Positions 10,978 through 23,816 of a DNA stretch of 64,000 bases are shown piece after piece. The stretch is from contig NC_079474.1 of the NCBI RefSeq assembly GCF_026230105.1, positions 33,928,294 through 33,992,293 of the forward strand, written 5' to 3'. The translations under genes were made by a program, and so were the position numbers. Position 1 is the first letter of the stretch. Every line of letters begins with the position of its first letter. The notes below the pieces were generated by a model. It saw nothing but the letters and a program-made list of their open reading frames with translations, made no database searches and was not told where the DNA came from. The DNA is from Diorhabda sublineata (taxonomy: Eukaryota > Arthropoda > Insecta > Coleoptera > Chrysomelidae).

Positions 10978-12485
10978 GTAGCTTGAGTTGTTAATTGTTA
11001 GATTTGTTACACGGTTTATTTAATGATTTGTTATCATTGTTAGTATTGATTAACTTTCTATTCAGATAACGCCTTCGAATTCGCGCATATTTGCAGATAT
11101 AAAGACGGTATCTTCAATCCCTGTATTTAGTCTGAAATGTTTATTACAACAATCTCCTAACCTAACTTAACCGTTCTTAAATTAAAAGGCTTTTTTGTGG
11201 TTAACTCGAAATACGCAATTTTCTAATTATTTTGAACCATATACCACCAAAAATGCTTAAAAAAAATCAATTTTTGTTCAATATTTTATATAATATTGAA
11301 CATTTGCTCATTTTGGAAAATCCTAGATACTCCTGATTGTTTTTTCGTTTTGTCTTAACGATAATAATTATTCAAAAGTTTGTATGTTTGTCCAACTCTA
11401 GGATTCACTTCTACAGATCAAATTTTCTTGGGCGCTAGTCGAACGATCTTTCGGATTCGACACAGATAGTGTGCGCTAGATGGACGAACACCTCACCACG
11501 CCATCTAGCGGCAATAATAATATTATTACGAGAACATCAAGAATAAATCTAAGTTGCCCTCCTGATGCGATTTTTTATATTTTCCCTGGGACTTATGTCG
11601 TTTAAAAAATAAATGAGACACCTTGTATATTTAATTGACGGATTGCAAGGTTAGGGTTTAAATAATCACCAACCCTCATGAAATATTAAATTCCAACATA
11701 TGGGTTAACGTAGATGTAAAATAAAACCTTGTACTGTTGTTTAAGTTTTACTTGGCAACGTCGCATTCAGTAGGTATAAAGTTGTTTATTTATATTTTAT
11801 GTATTTGTCTCTTTCTATTACGGTGAATTGGCGAAGGATAGAGAATTTTAAACTCATTCATAATTCATTGACAGTGATATATGATCGCGCGACCGATTAC
11901 AAAAAAAAAATGTTAATGTTGAGTTTTGTTGTTGAAATGCAAAGGTCAGGAATTTAGGAATTAGTTAATCATATACACGAGATTGGTTAATGATGAAACA
12001 CGAATGAATTTAATTTAGGCGTTCCGTTTATTAAAAAAAAAAAAAAAATGCGAAACAAATAGTTGAAACTGTACGATTTGTGGTTATCTTTATTATTTTT
12101 CGAGTGTCTCTTCCCAGCTTCGGCTAGAACGTTTAGTAAAAAAGAGAGACGGATAAAATGGAGTGAAGGAGATGGAGAGTAGGTTGTTCGAAAATCGATA
12201 ATACCATAAATAATGCATCGAGGGTCGTTTCAGAGACCCGCCCGCCCGCGCGTGTGCTACCCTTCTCTTTCCCCTTCGTCATTTACCCTAGCGTATGACT
12301 GTATGTTTATGTGATTATAAGAGGCTACGGCTTTTATTATTAATTATAAAAACGTGTAAAACCAACTTGGTAGCGAATACAAAATTTTCTGATTACCCTT
12401 TGTACAAAATTTACTTCAAGTTTTACCCTGTATATTTCTCACGGATATAAAGATATCCGATATAAAAAATAAATGTTTCGTTAAA
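10978..12485. other. AT-rich spacer, no gene seen
   Basis: No supported gene. It contains poly(A) runs near 11900 and 12035, a short CG-rich patch at 12238-12255 (cccgcccgcccgcgcgtgtg), and the inverted CTAGATGG pair listed separately. Confidence 0.5.
11474..11510. promoter_or_regulatory. Inverted pair of CGCTAGATGG words, CTCF-like
   Basis: cgctagatgg at 11474-11483 and its exact reverse complement ccatctagcg at 11501-11510 form a 10-bp stem with a 17-base loop. Read on the minus strand, the right half gives gccgctagatggcgtgg, close to the CTCF core CC-n-CTAGATGGCG known from animals. It could instead be an inverted end of a small transposon. Binding is inference only. Confidence 0.3.
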
Positions 12486-12489
12486 TAAT

Positions 12490-13381
12490 TCGTGTCGAAA
12501 ACAAATCGATATCTCGATCGGTTTTTGGAGATATAGAATTTTTCAAACAAGCATGTCAAATTTTTGTTTAAATATTCGAAAAATCATGAAATATTACGTA
12601 TACTTTTCAACTTTAACCCCCAATACTTCAAACAAATATGAAACTGATTGAATCCAATATAAAATCTCACTTAGACACACGTTTTGTTAATTGATTCTTG
12701 TCAAAAATAAAACGATGTCTCGATTGGTTTCGGAAATATGGAATTATTTATACGAGCATTTCAAATTTTTGTTTATATATCTAGATGTTTTGACAAAATA
12801 GTTGAAAATAGCGAAAATATACGAAAAATCGTGAAACATTATGTATACTTTTCTAAAAAATCCAAAAATTATCTTTGTTTTCAGATTGAGTTGATATTTT
12901 TTCGAAAAATCCAACTTTTATTAATTTTCCGCATATAATAAGCTTTTTCTGGGCAGCTAATATCTTTTTCGAACTTTTCGAATACACAAGAAACAAGAAT
13001 TTTGTAGAATCTGGAAAAAAAATCTTTTCTCCCCTTTGAAATTTGAGCTTTTGGTTCATATAACTTTATATTGTATAACTTTCTTTGTATGATCACGAAA
13101 GGGCTGTTGTATTTTTTATCTTAGTATCAACGTTGCTTTTCCGATTTATTTGATTTGCAATGTTGCCAATCCACAACTGTAGGTACTATGAATTTATATA
13201 GTGTAGTTTTTCAAAAAAAAAATTATTTCAACCCTGTATATTTGACACGAATATGAAACTGATTGAATCCAATATAAAATCTCACTTAGACACACGTTTT
13301 GTTAATTGATTCATGTCAAAAATAAAACGATGTCTCGATTGGTTTCGAAAATATGGAATTATTTATACGAGCATGTCAAAT
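12490..13381. repeat. Direct repeats of a ~130-bp sequence (two close copies, one older)
   Basis: 12636-12766 and 13251-13381 are near-identical direct copies 615 bp apart (from atatgaaactgattg through tttatacgagcat). An older diverged copy is visible at about 12494-12560 (atatctcgatcggttt, caagcatgtcaaat). The phrase accctgtatattt stands before two of the copies, as often seen at the edges of dispersed insect repeats. Element class unknown. Confidence 0.75.
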
Positions 13382-16025
13382 GTATTTGAAATTTTCCGGG
13401 TTTTTTGACATTACAGTTGAAAATACGCCTTTAGAGCGAAAATATGGAAAAATCCATGGGTTATGACGTATTTTTCTCAGAAAAATCCAAAAATCATGTT
13501 AGTTTCCTGAGCAAATGTATGGTTTTCCGGAAAATTTAAATACCTTGAATGTTCCTGTATTTTCCGCCTATACTATTGTTTTTTTCTCGTACAACTGATA
13601 TCTTTCTCGAACTCCTCGTTTGAAAAATCCTCTTTCTGAAGAAGTAATAAAAGTAAATCCAAACTATCATCGCATCTACCATCAATTCGACCAATAAACT
13701 GTGACACAAATAGAAATTGAATAAAATTTCCATTCAATATTTGGTTCTCCAATGAAACGCTTCATGGGCTGGTGAAGTCGTTGGTCCATATGTTAATGTC
13801 AAATTATTTTCTTACCCCATTCAGCTGAAACTGGTGTGGTTCCAAAAAGATATAGCGCACGCTACAATTCATTATTTAGAAAAAATTTCGACCAAAAATT
13901 CAACCCCATCGTTTCATTTTCTTTAGGTCTATTTAAAGTTTTTAGATAATCGACATTAAAAAAGTTATTGACGACCCCATATACGCTGCGAATTATTTTT
14001 CCAGATTACCTCTTGTAGATATTTCTTTGTTTCATCATAATTTAAACTTGTGGAAATGTAAAAAAAAATCCTTTTTCCTTTTGCCCTCTCTAAGTCATCA
14101 GAAATTTCAAAAATTATCCATTTACCTATTTCCTCTATCTTCTCGTATCCTGTGTTTAGTATCATTTTTATTGTCTGTTGCTTTATTTTTCTATTTTCCC
14201 ATTTGCTGTTCCATGTTTTTCTTGGTCTACCTCCTTCTTATATCTCTTGCTTTCCACAATCGTTTTGTTAATCTATTTTGTTTCATTTTTGTTAAATGTC
14301 AAAACCAAGATTTTCTTTTTCGTTATTTCTTTGCTAATTTGTTATAATTTCATTTCTTATTCTATCCACCTTAGTTTTTCCTTCAATTTTTTCGTGGGTA
14401 CTTGATCATACCTTCAAATTTTGGAAAATTTCGTCTGTTATTGAAGAATGTACCCAATTCTAAAAAGTCTTTTCACCGATTGTACCTTAATCTTATTCAA
14501 ATGCAAACTTCATCTTTTATGTAGAAAGTTGAAACCCGATCTTATCAATAGGAATAAATTTGTATATTAAAACAAAAAGATATTCGAAACGTTTCGAACC
14601 TAATAAAACAAGTCAACCGGTCTCCCGTTTTGAATAGGTTCATGTCAACGATTTCGTTTGCGACATAATGACGAATGTAAATGAACGTGATCATATCAAT
14701 TTCAACGTTTACCATTTGTACCGTCCATTTTGAAATGAAAACAAAAATCTCGTCGTTCATGTCAATCGAGATATCGACAGTTAAAACTCTAATCGATTTT
14801 ATCGAGAATTGAATAAGACTTTGGCCTCAAATTATATTTCAGTTTGTTTATCGGCGCAAATTTTTGTCCACAGAGCAATTCGAAGCCCAATTTTGTAATC
14901 CACGATTTTCGTGAGACACCCAATTTTGCACTCTTTGGAGTGGGTTTATCACAATCCACTGAAAACTGTTCATTATTAATGGCTGCCAAACAAATACTAA
15001 ACAACATGGCGTCTTCAAACTTGACGCATATTTTTCAAGCAACTACCGCCATCTCTAGGTCAGGCCAGGTACTTCTGGAACAACTTCGTACTCAAAATAT
15101 CGTATCTAAATATTTCCAAACAGACTGAAACGGTTTTTGTTAATAATTCTACAAGTAAATCCACAACAACATCATTTCTTTTTTTTTATTAAATTCTTTG
15201 ATTTATCATTTGGCCTTAAACATATTTTTTTACAACGTTTTAATTTATTATAATAATTGAAGGATTTATAAATATTAGGTACTAGCTCGCTCATTTATTT
15301 ATTCAATTATCTTTCCTAGTATTATGTGGGTTATTTTCATTAGGTGGTGCGGGCTTCTGAATAACAAATTTTGTCCCACCGAGTCTATAATATGGAATAA
15401 ATTCAATTTACAACATATATTTATCTTTCTTTGATTTCGATTTGTATAACTTATTCTGTTCTTTCGACCTTTGGTATCAACGGAAAACCTGACCAAATGC
15501 TACTAATATCGAAAGAACAAAACGAAAAACATAAAATGCTTTTCCGTATTTGCGGACTTTTTACCGTCAAAATACATCTATTGAAATTTTCATATCAACT
15601 TACGTTTATCAAATTTTATGAAACCGTTGGTGTCATAATCATGATATTATGCAAATTAAACGGCGATTTTAATTTTTTTCCCGCAGCATCTGGTCGCCGT
15701 AAAACCGATGCAAAAAATTAATTGTCCAGGTATCCAACTATTTATGACATCATTTCAAATTACTACTGCTGTTAAATTCGAATAAAAAATTATTTCTAAT
15801 GTTTTAAACAAATAAATGTGGGTTTTAATTAAAGTTATAATTAGTTTCCTTTTGTATCAGGTACGTAATCAGCCCTAAAAGTAAATATACACGTTAAATA
15901 CTTTTCCAGATTGTAAAAGAAAACTTTAAACTTAAACTATAAACAGTGATAGATAAGGTTTTTTCTGTTTTATTCGGATATTTTTCTATATCTTTTTGTT
16001 TCACTTAATCTAGATATTTTTATTT
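13382..16025. other. AT-rich spacer, no gene seen
   Basis: Several ORFs of 60-106 codons occur on both strands, but they are low-complexity (Phe/Leu/Ile or Lys/Asn rich) and show no family signature. None is supported as a gene. Confidence 0.5.
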
Positions 16026-16285
16026 ATACGAGTGTTGTTACTTAAGTTTTTGAGGTACATATATAAAACAAATTTTATATCGATTTATTGTTTTTCAAAA
16101 TAATCTGCACAATCTACACGAGCTTTATTTGAACGAGCAAATATTTTAGACAACTAAATGTTGACGCAAAATCTCACGGTATGTCACGTGACAATCTTCA
16201 GCTGATTTTCGACGACCTTCACGAAATTCATTCTGTATCGAAGTGCAACCACGATGAAATTTGGAAAACCAGCTAAACACTCTGG
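16026..16285 (-). mobile_element. Mariner relic, minus strand
   Basis: The left edge tacgagtgttgttacttaag at about 16025 matches the terminal repeat seen at 19781 and 29865. On the minus strand, 16280 down to 16165 reads VFSWFSKFHRGCTSIQNEF, then REGRRKSA, then HVTYREILRQHLVV. This is the N-terminal DNA-binding part of a mariner transposase (family pattern W-F-x-EFxRGRxSLxxEFREGRPKS). The catalytic domain is missing. Confidence 0.75.
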
Positions 16286-17192
16286 CAATGGCAATATACT
16301 GTAAAGACGATCCTGTATCATGAGGGGTTTTATGCCCGGAGCATTGATGCTTATATTTGATAAACCCCCAATTTCAGGGTGGCACAAACTTAGTTCCCTC
16401 GTAGGTGATTAAACGATGTTACGTTATCTAATTACCGTATATGGAAAATATTTTATGTAGTCGATATTTTTCGTTTTTCTTTGTGTCGTATGTGTGAATT
16501 GATTAGTTCGACTCTGATATACGAATTATTAAGAGCAAAGGGCGTGTCCTTCACGGCCGCAGACTGTTCATGGACGTAACACGGTTGGACGCAGTCGCTA
16601 CCTGCTTATTTATTATGTAATTTGGTTGTAATCAATTCCGAATCGACAGACACATCAGATCCGAAACACCGACTATATTATATTATTTATCTGTTATTTT
16701 TTTTTTTAATACACAACATGTGATATATTTCGAGTTTGATTCAAATACATCCGTGGACGAATTATTCGATTTTCGGCCTAAATATATTTTTTTTAACGCA
16801 GTTAAAAGGAAATGAATTGAACGGTTCAATATCAAACCACGTGGAAATTATATTGCTTTTATTTCAATCAATTAATGCGAGCTTTTCTAATCGAAATACG
16901 AATCTATTTTAAGTTTAAGAAATATTTGAGAATTGAGAAACAAAAGGAAGTAAAAAACGTAGAAAATATCCATTTCCTTCAATGATTCGGTGTGATTTAG
17001 TGGAAATGCATACGATTTTCGATCCAAATCACTCGAGAAGATCCTGCAGTTTGGATCAACTATAATGAATTTACATTAATTATAAAAGTTGATGTTGATT
17101 CGACAAAATGTTGTTGGATGAGGGAAAACCATATCCAATGCTCAGAACTTGTGATGTTTGAGCTGGTATTGTATGAAATGGTCACCGAGATC
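16286..17192. other. AT-rich spacer, no gene seen
   Basis: No supported gene. A less AT-rich patch at 16540-16605 (ggccgcagactgttcatgg) has no identifiable function. Confidence 0.45.
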
Positions 17193-17200
17193 CCCTAAAC

Positions 17201-18330
17201 CAGGGGTCGATAAGCAATTTCAAAGTACTTTACCCACAAGCCTAACTTGTACTTCAATAAGAAAAAATTGGGCAAACAAATCCAACGGGAGCGTTCGTTG
17301 GCTTTGCATGGTTTTAGAAACTTTGGATAAATTATTTCAAGTTGTAACATAACTCTTAATATTCATTTGTAAATTGGCTTCTCGACGTTTATTTCAGAGC
17401 TGTCCACTTATTTTGCTCTACGTATACAAATTTCTGGACCTCCAATTCTTCTAACTTGCTTTTCGACAAGCTAAATTTTCCATTTACAAAGTTTCATTTT
17501 TTAAATTGATCAAATGTATGTCTAAAGATCCAGTCCAAATGTAGATTTCGTTACTTTTTGTGTTGAGATGATTTACCAAGGATGCTAGAGTGGTTTGGAT
17601 TTGCTTAAATCTATTAGAAAATTCATCTTTAATTTTGCAAAAGCAAAAAGAATTAATTTTTCATTAAAACACACCAATTCATCTTCCAAAACATAAGCTT
17701 CGTTTCCCCTTCCTTGCAATTTCATATTCATTTCATTTAATTTCCGTGTGATATCTACCATAAAGTGAAATTCTTAAAACTTACAATTGTTTTGATGCTA
17801 TTAACTCATAACCTCAACTATTTGGGTCGAAGAAGTATGGGCACAAAGTGAAACCTCAGAAATTCGTGGTTTATTTTCCTCTGAAGAATCCTTGTTGCCC
17901 ATTGATTTTTTCCTGGCCCTATAAGTTGTTATTTATTTGAATTGATCCCATTGTCTTCAAGGGATTTTTACACACCAATCGCTATATCTTTCGTTGCGGT
18001 AGTTCTTCCTTTAGACCTTGGGTAGACATATATCTAACTTATCGTACGATTCATCGAGAGATTTTAGAAATTCTATCTTATACTGATCTAGGGTATAATG
18101 GTAAATCTTTGATCTTCTCTTGTTTATGTTTGGAATCACGAAGCAGCTCTACAGATGCAGTTATGAAGAAATCCTTGACGTGATTCACGGGGCAGAAGGT
18201 AAAAAATATCAAGTGCAAGTCGCTGAGGGATAAAATCGGTGCCCAAATCAATATTTTCGTATGAAATTGCCGCCATTTCACATCAAAAGAACTTCATGTG
18301 GCTCGCGAGCTTTAAGCGAGCCGATCCCTG
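17201..18330 (-). mobile_element. hAT transposon relic with exact 8-bp target-site duplication
   Basis: The element starts caggggtcgataagc and ends gccgatccctg, so both ends begin CAGGG[GA]TCG on their own strands. It is flanked by an identical 8-bp duplication, ccctaaac, at 17193-17200 and 18331-18338, the size expected for hAT. Inside, minus-strand segments near 17640-17780 read VDITRKLNEMNMKLQGRGN, then a Phe-Leu-Lys-rich helix. This matches the D[IL]TxxLNELNLKLQGK stretch of hAT transposases of the SCAND3/GTF2I-repeat type. Frameshifts, stops and the small size (1130 bp) show that it cannot make transposase. Confidence 0.88.
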
Positions 18331-18338
18331 CCCTAAAC

Positions 18339-18955
18339 TATAGATAACTGTCGATTAATTTCGTACAAAACTTCAGAAATATCCAAAATTTCTATAGCAG
18401 CAAATTACTGTTAATTTGGGTCTTGCTGAACGTTGTTTTAAAAGCATAGTTTACAATGGGTTGTTATTGGAAACCGACATTATTTATAAGACACCCTATA
18501 TATTTAAATTGAGTTTAAAGTTTAGAGTTTTTTTGTTAACCTCTCCGTACGTATTGTTATATTATCAATAAGACTCGTTTAAAAAAATTGTTTCCCAATA
18601 ACGATTTATCATTTATTATTAAGAAAGTTTATTTGTGTTGGCATTCTTGGTATAAAAGCAACTTTATCTTATCACGTATTCAAATAAAACAACTAACGGA
18701 AGCAGAATTAATGTAGTAAATAAATGATAAAGCCTTGGGAGATTAGAAATATCATTTGATTTAATTGCTAAATAAGCCTTATGACGTTGACTAATTGCAA
18801 ATCGTCAAATATTTTTTATTATTATTAGTTTTTGTCGTTTCACTGTATATTTGTCTGTTTTTTCTTTGGATTCGGACACAAATACTTTTCAAATGTATAT
18901 TAGTCCAATCAGTGATTGTTCAAAATATAATTTTATATAAAATTTTTGAATTCCC
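18339..18955. other. AT-rich spacer, no gene seen
   Basis: No supported gene or repeat. The phrase gacaccctatatattt near 18490 resembles short repeat edges elsewhere in the window. Confidence 0.45.
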
Positions 18956-18959
18956 CACC

Positions 18960-19205
18960 ATTCCCATGTATGAAAAAAATTTTACTCGAAATCGAAAATC
19001 AACTAATGAGTTTTTCGCGATTTTCAGCTAAAGGGTAAGTTTTATCATAAAAATACCCCAGATCAAAATTGTAGATCATAAAATTATCTATTAAAATGTA
19101 TTTTAACAATTTTTTCTTACGAGCCACCGTTTCTGAGATATATAAGAGTTTAAAAATTATATTTTGAACGTTTTGACTGATTTTCAGTTTGTTGTAATCG
19201 TTTTC
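18960..19205 (-). repeat. Dispersed repeat, copy A (inverted relative to 44590-44850)
   Basis: The reverse complement matches 44590-44850 over about 200 bp with scattered mismatches. Shared words include gataattttatgatctac, atttttatgataaaact, ggtggctcgta and ctgaaaatcgcgaaaaact/ctgaaaactgcaaaaaact. Class unknown; no coding capacity seen. Confidence 0.75.
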
Positions 19206-19780
19206 GGTCATTCATTTCCGTTTTAATCATAAATAATAATCTACCGAATATTTTTTCCTTGTTTCGGGGAAATTCGGAGAAAATCTTGTCAACGTCGGCG
19301 ATTGCGAACCCATGTAATTCGTAACAGCTGTGCAGTCAACATTGCGGTTAGTGGTAGTTAAGTTGCGACGTACGTACGGCGCGCCGTACCTTTCCAACTT
19401 ATTTTAGATATAGAGATACACTTAGAAGATGACAGATATCCCCAACCGCGACGTTACAACGAATATCCTTACTATATTGTCTGTCGTGCTAGGAAGATTA
19501 GATAATACCATTGCACAAATGTTATATAAACAGAAATGATACCATGTAATAAAAAGTCAAACGTATTATAAATGGATTTTAACAAATGAAAACAACGTAA
19601 TAGTTTAGAAAAGTTATTAACCTCTGTTAAAATATTTATATCTAGCCTTGAATCTGTCATCGGTTTATACAAAGGTCAGTAAACGTAAAAATCAAATTTT
19701 GAATCGATTACGGACGATTTTTTATTCGAAAGAATCGTTTCCGTTTATTTTCGATATGTTTATACTTATTATTAAAGATA
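19206..19780. other. AT-rich spacer with a GC palindrome
   Basis: No supported gene. At 19374-19389 there is a perfect 16-bp palindrome gtacggcgcgccgtac, preceded by acgtacgt, in a locally CpG-containing 100 bp (19285-19395). Nothing else recognised. Confidence 0.5.
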
Positions 19781-19840
19781 TACGGGGGTTGCTACTTAAG
19801 TTTCGAGATATGACAACATCGATGTGAATATGTCAAATCT
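19781..19840. mobile_element. Mariner terminal fragment
   Basis: tacgggggttgctacttaag, then ttcgagatatgacaacatcg, matches the left end of the mariner at 29865 (gaggttgctacttaaatttt, gagatatggcaacac). Only the end is preserved; no transposase follows. Confidence 0.7.
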
Positions 19841-20471
19841 GATCCACGTATCTATGAATTTGAGTCAAAAACAATGACCAAAACATTGTATTGTTAAGGT
19901 TTTATTATATTTTTACAACCAAATATAATTTTATTCAAAAGTTTCCCTCTCCGGTTCTTGGAAATGAAAATTCTCGGTTTGGAAATCCACATTCGATGAC
20001 TTATCTCTATAATTTTGCGCTTGCAATCTATAGAAGTCCTCCTCGTAGCGTTTGTATTTTAAGCAGAAACTCATACGGAAAGTTGGAAAGTTTTCCCCTA
20101 AGCGAGATACCCCGAATGCTCTACGATATGGGTTCATATTCGCAAGTTGTAAATCCTTATGGGTATTTAGTTTAGTTTAATATAGTTATGGCCAAAAAAC
20201 ATAGGAAAAATACGATTTTTTCACTTAAATCATATATTTTGATAATTTTCTCTTTCTCCCAAACCATTTTCCACCAAAATTATTTACCCTTTGTTCAGGA
20301 TGTGTAGGGGAACCGTCATTTGCTTTTTTGCATAAATCAATTTTTTTTGTTTCCATGTATACGAAAGTTGAATTAAAAATTTGGTTTTTCGATAAAATTT
20401 TCACAAATCAAAACTTATGTTTATCAAAATTTATGATTAGACTGCAGAGAATTTAAACAAACATAAAAGAG

Positions 20472-20497
20472 ACCGCCGACAAAATCTGCTCGGCGGT
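20472..20497. other. Stem-loop with 8-bp GC stem
   Basis: accgccga, ten bases, tcggcggt: a perfect 8-bp stem in AT-rich DNA. Just downstream, gaatttaaattcggt and accgaaatttgaata form a second, wider imperfect inverted repeat around ggtccggaggg. Function unknown. Confidence 0.45.
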
Positions 20498-20947
20498 AGT
20501 ATGGGGGATGAATTTAAATTCGGTCCGGAGGGATATTACAGTAATATCGTTGGCGTCCCTTACCGAAATTTGAATATATATACGGTGTAATTAGTTCTCA
20601 CTCAATTGACTCGGTGCAGATGCCAGCACAGATACTAACGATCCTCATTAAAACGATATTTCACGAAAAAATTAAAATAATTTATAGAAAAATCATTTAG
20701 GGATACAAAAACAATTTGAAAATTATAGGAATGAGACGACTGAATGGTTCATCTCAGTTTGATACTATAACTGCTTTAGAGAAAAATTGAAATTCGAACT
20801 TAGAACGTTAATTTAAACCACGGACACCGACGAACTTCAGTTTAAATGTTACTGATAATCTGGGGGTGGTTTTAACTGTTTAAAAACGTTTTTCTTTGTA
20901 CCGATGCGATTAGTTTCCCTTTTGGCACACAAATACTGATTCACCAC

Positions 20948-20970
20948 GGTGGTGGTGGTGGTGGTGGTGG
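20948..20970. repeat. (GGT)n microsatellite
   Basis: About eight GGT units, preceded by caccac, so the 5' edge can pair back on itself. No ORF around it is supported. Confidence 0.9.
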
Positions 20971-23747
20971 ATCCCATACAGTCAATTGACATATATTTTT
21001 GGGTTGTTTTGGAGCACCGCGACTGAATTTTTTTCAGGCATTTCTTTGCACCGATGCAAGCAAATCTTTATGACAGCCAATGCCCAAGTGGGCCTCAATC
21101 TCACGCCCAGTGCGACAGCAAAAGTTAATCGGTTGTTGGTTTAATCCACGTCAAAAGTTGAATGTTTCAAGTATCATGTAAACAACACGTTCACCACGAA
21201 GAATGTCATACTTCATGATGGTAATGTCAGATTTGACATATTCACAAAAATGTTAGATACCTTGAAACTTGAGTAGATCTGCCTTAATTTGGTTACGAAA
21301 ATCACTTTTAATAGAAAATTAGATTAAGAAAATAGGTCAACATTGAAGTTTCGCCCTTATTTCGGTCTTTATCAACATATAAATTGAAATTAACAATTCG
21401 CATATTCACATTAATCAGTGGATCACCACCTACAACATAAATATCAAAATAAAAATCTGTTTTACAAAATGTAGATCTTCGTTTTTGTCCTTGATCCTTT
21501 TTTCATATGTTTTTTCGGTTAATTTGATTTTTTTATCGTATTGATGACCTTTTCATCTATTTTCTTGATACTGCGATGTCTGACATATATACACAGTGTT
21601 ATATTTAATAGTTCTTACATATTTCTAAAATGTAATAACCGATGAAAAATCATTTAAACAGATTTTTATAGTGCAAATTATGAATTTCAACTCATATTTT
21701 GATATATATCGAAACGTCAATTATTTTAAACTGATTTTCATAGAAAAGGGACGACTTATCGAAAAAAAAAAAAAGGTTTACGACTCTCCTGCAACAATTA
21801 ATTCAAATTTATCGCCATTACATACTTTTAATCTCTTTTTCCGTTCCTCCCAAATCATCGCAAATTTGTTCACCACATCATAAAACAACTTGAATGATCG
21901 GTTTTGTTCTTTGTTTTTGGAAAAATGTTTTTTTTAACTGTGACCCGTTCTTTGTTTAAACTAGAATTTAATGATTAATTCTCATGTTTTGTTTCAAAAT
22001 AAAGTGCCAATAAACCTGGTATTGAAATAATCACGAAAGGACAAAAATTGATGACTATAAGCTGGTACACACATACCTTTATCTTGCTGTAGATCAACGG
22101 AGCTTTCGAATCTATTAAAAACAAAAAATAAGTAGAAAAATTCGAATGTTTATAAATGATTACCGCAAAGTAGCAAACCGGATCATTGTACTCAGGGAAA
22201 TGCTCGGTCAAGTTTAATTTACCCTTAATATTTCTGACAAAATTGAAATTTACTTACGTGAAATGTTGAGGTCGATTTTTATATTTCCCGGTATGAACTG
22301 ATCATGTTAATACGACGACAACCGCTGCCATTATTCTTAATTTTATCAAGACATTTACCCGAGTGATGATAAAGAACATTCCAGAAATGTTTTCAGAACA
22401 GATTAAATTTCTAATAAGTGCGCTTCAAGAATGCGTAAAATCAGCAGTTCTAAATTTAAAATATTTTGATAACAATTGGCGTAGTTTAGTTGAGATTTCG
22501 ACGATGAATTTTTTTTTCTCTAAATTACTGATTACACTTAGACGTCATAGATTATAGACTCAAAGATTAGTCAAGAAATTTTGAGTTACGAAGATCAATT
22601 CGTCTTTTTTTCACCCCTGTATATAACAAAAAAAACTATGTTGTGGAAGGCGGAACCTAAACAATAATACTCCCAAGGAATTGAACTACATTTCAGGAAA
22701 AAATTGCTAGAATTGACCAAACGGTTCAAAGAAAAATGACTTATTCACGTCGTTGATGTTTTCATCCCCTAATTCTGCGTATTATATTTTTTTGCGCTTT
22801 CAATAAATGTTTGAAGTGAACCAATTGGTCTCTATTTATTCAAATTGTTCTAATTAATATTTCAACGATGATGAAACAAAAACGAAAGTGGTTTTAAAAC
22901 AAGTATTGAGCCTGCCGAAGGCAAAAACAGAATGGAATTTAATCGCCACTAAAACAACAGTGATTTTCCCACCCTTGCGACGACTCTTTTCCATTAAACA
23001 CGGGGAAAAACACCCCCACACTGCTACTCACGCCCGTTACCACCCCTTCGTCTGGCGGAAGAACAGGAAAGGGAATATATAGGTCTGACTCTTAATAAAA
23101 GCATAGTTTTGGATCCGCGAAAGGGTTGAGGTTGGACAGAATTTTTTTTAATTTATACTACTATAATCAAACAATGTCATTATTTTATAATAATTTTATA
23201 GTAGAATCAAAAATAAATGTAACAGAAAACCTGTTGAAACAGATCGTTTTAAAATGTCTTGGTGACATTTTGATGTCCAATTTTGTCAAAAACTGAACTT
23301 TTTGGACTCATTAAAAAAAGGTATTGTCGTAACGAGGGTTCCGATAAAAGACAATCAAGCCTTCTCCACTTCATGGAAATTAGGACATGCTGTAGAAATC
23401 CACCATGTAATAAACACCAAACACGCATAAACACAAGATGACAGATCAAAATAAGACAGCTCTGTGTTTTATGGTTGGATAGTCATGATTTGATTTATTC
23501 TGTGAAAAATTAATGACAAGTGACAATTGACATTATCGAACCTGATGAAACATTGTTAATTATAATCCTTCGCTACAACATTCAAGGCTCTACGTATTTC
23601 ATACTTTGATCCTCCTTAGAACATTTATAAAATCAAAGCTTTAAAAAGTTTTTATCTAGATTCAATCACAAAAACAGTGAAAGCAAAAATCTGGATTGTT
23701 TCGTTACGATTTCGAAATTTTCGGTTGTTAAAAATCTATTGTTTGAG

Positions 23748-23816
23748 CATCCAGGTTCGCATTATAATATTTAATTCTCAGAATCAGTGAATCATTCAAA
23801 AGTATAGATAAATAGA
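23748..23816 (+). repeat. Dispersed repeat, copy 1
   Basis: atccaggttcgcattataat and the following 50 bp (agtatagataaa) match 45370-45432 in the same orientation with few mismatches. Short fragment of an unidentified interspersed element. Confidence 0.65.

Noticed and set aside
14027..14405. 106- and 75-codon ORFs rich in Phe/Leu/Ser
   Set aside because: Product of T-rich DNA; hydrophobic low-complexity translation with no conserved motif and overlapping frames.
14844..15128. 94-codon plus-strand ORF (MFIGANFCPQ...)
   Set aside because: Overlaps two open antisense frames and shows no recognisable domain; likely chance or part of an old repeat.
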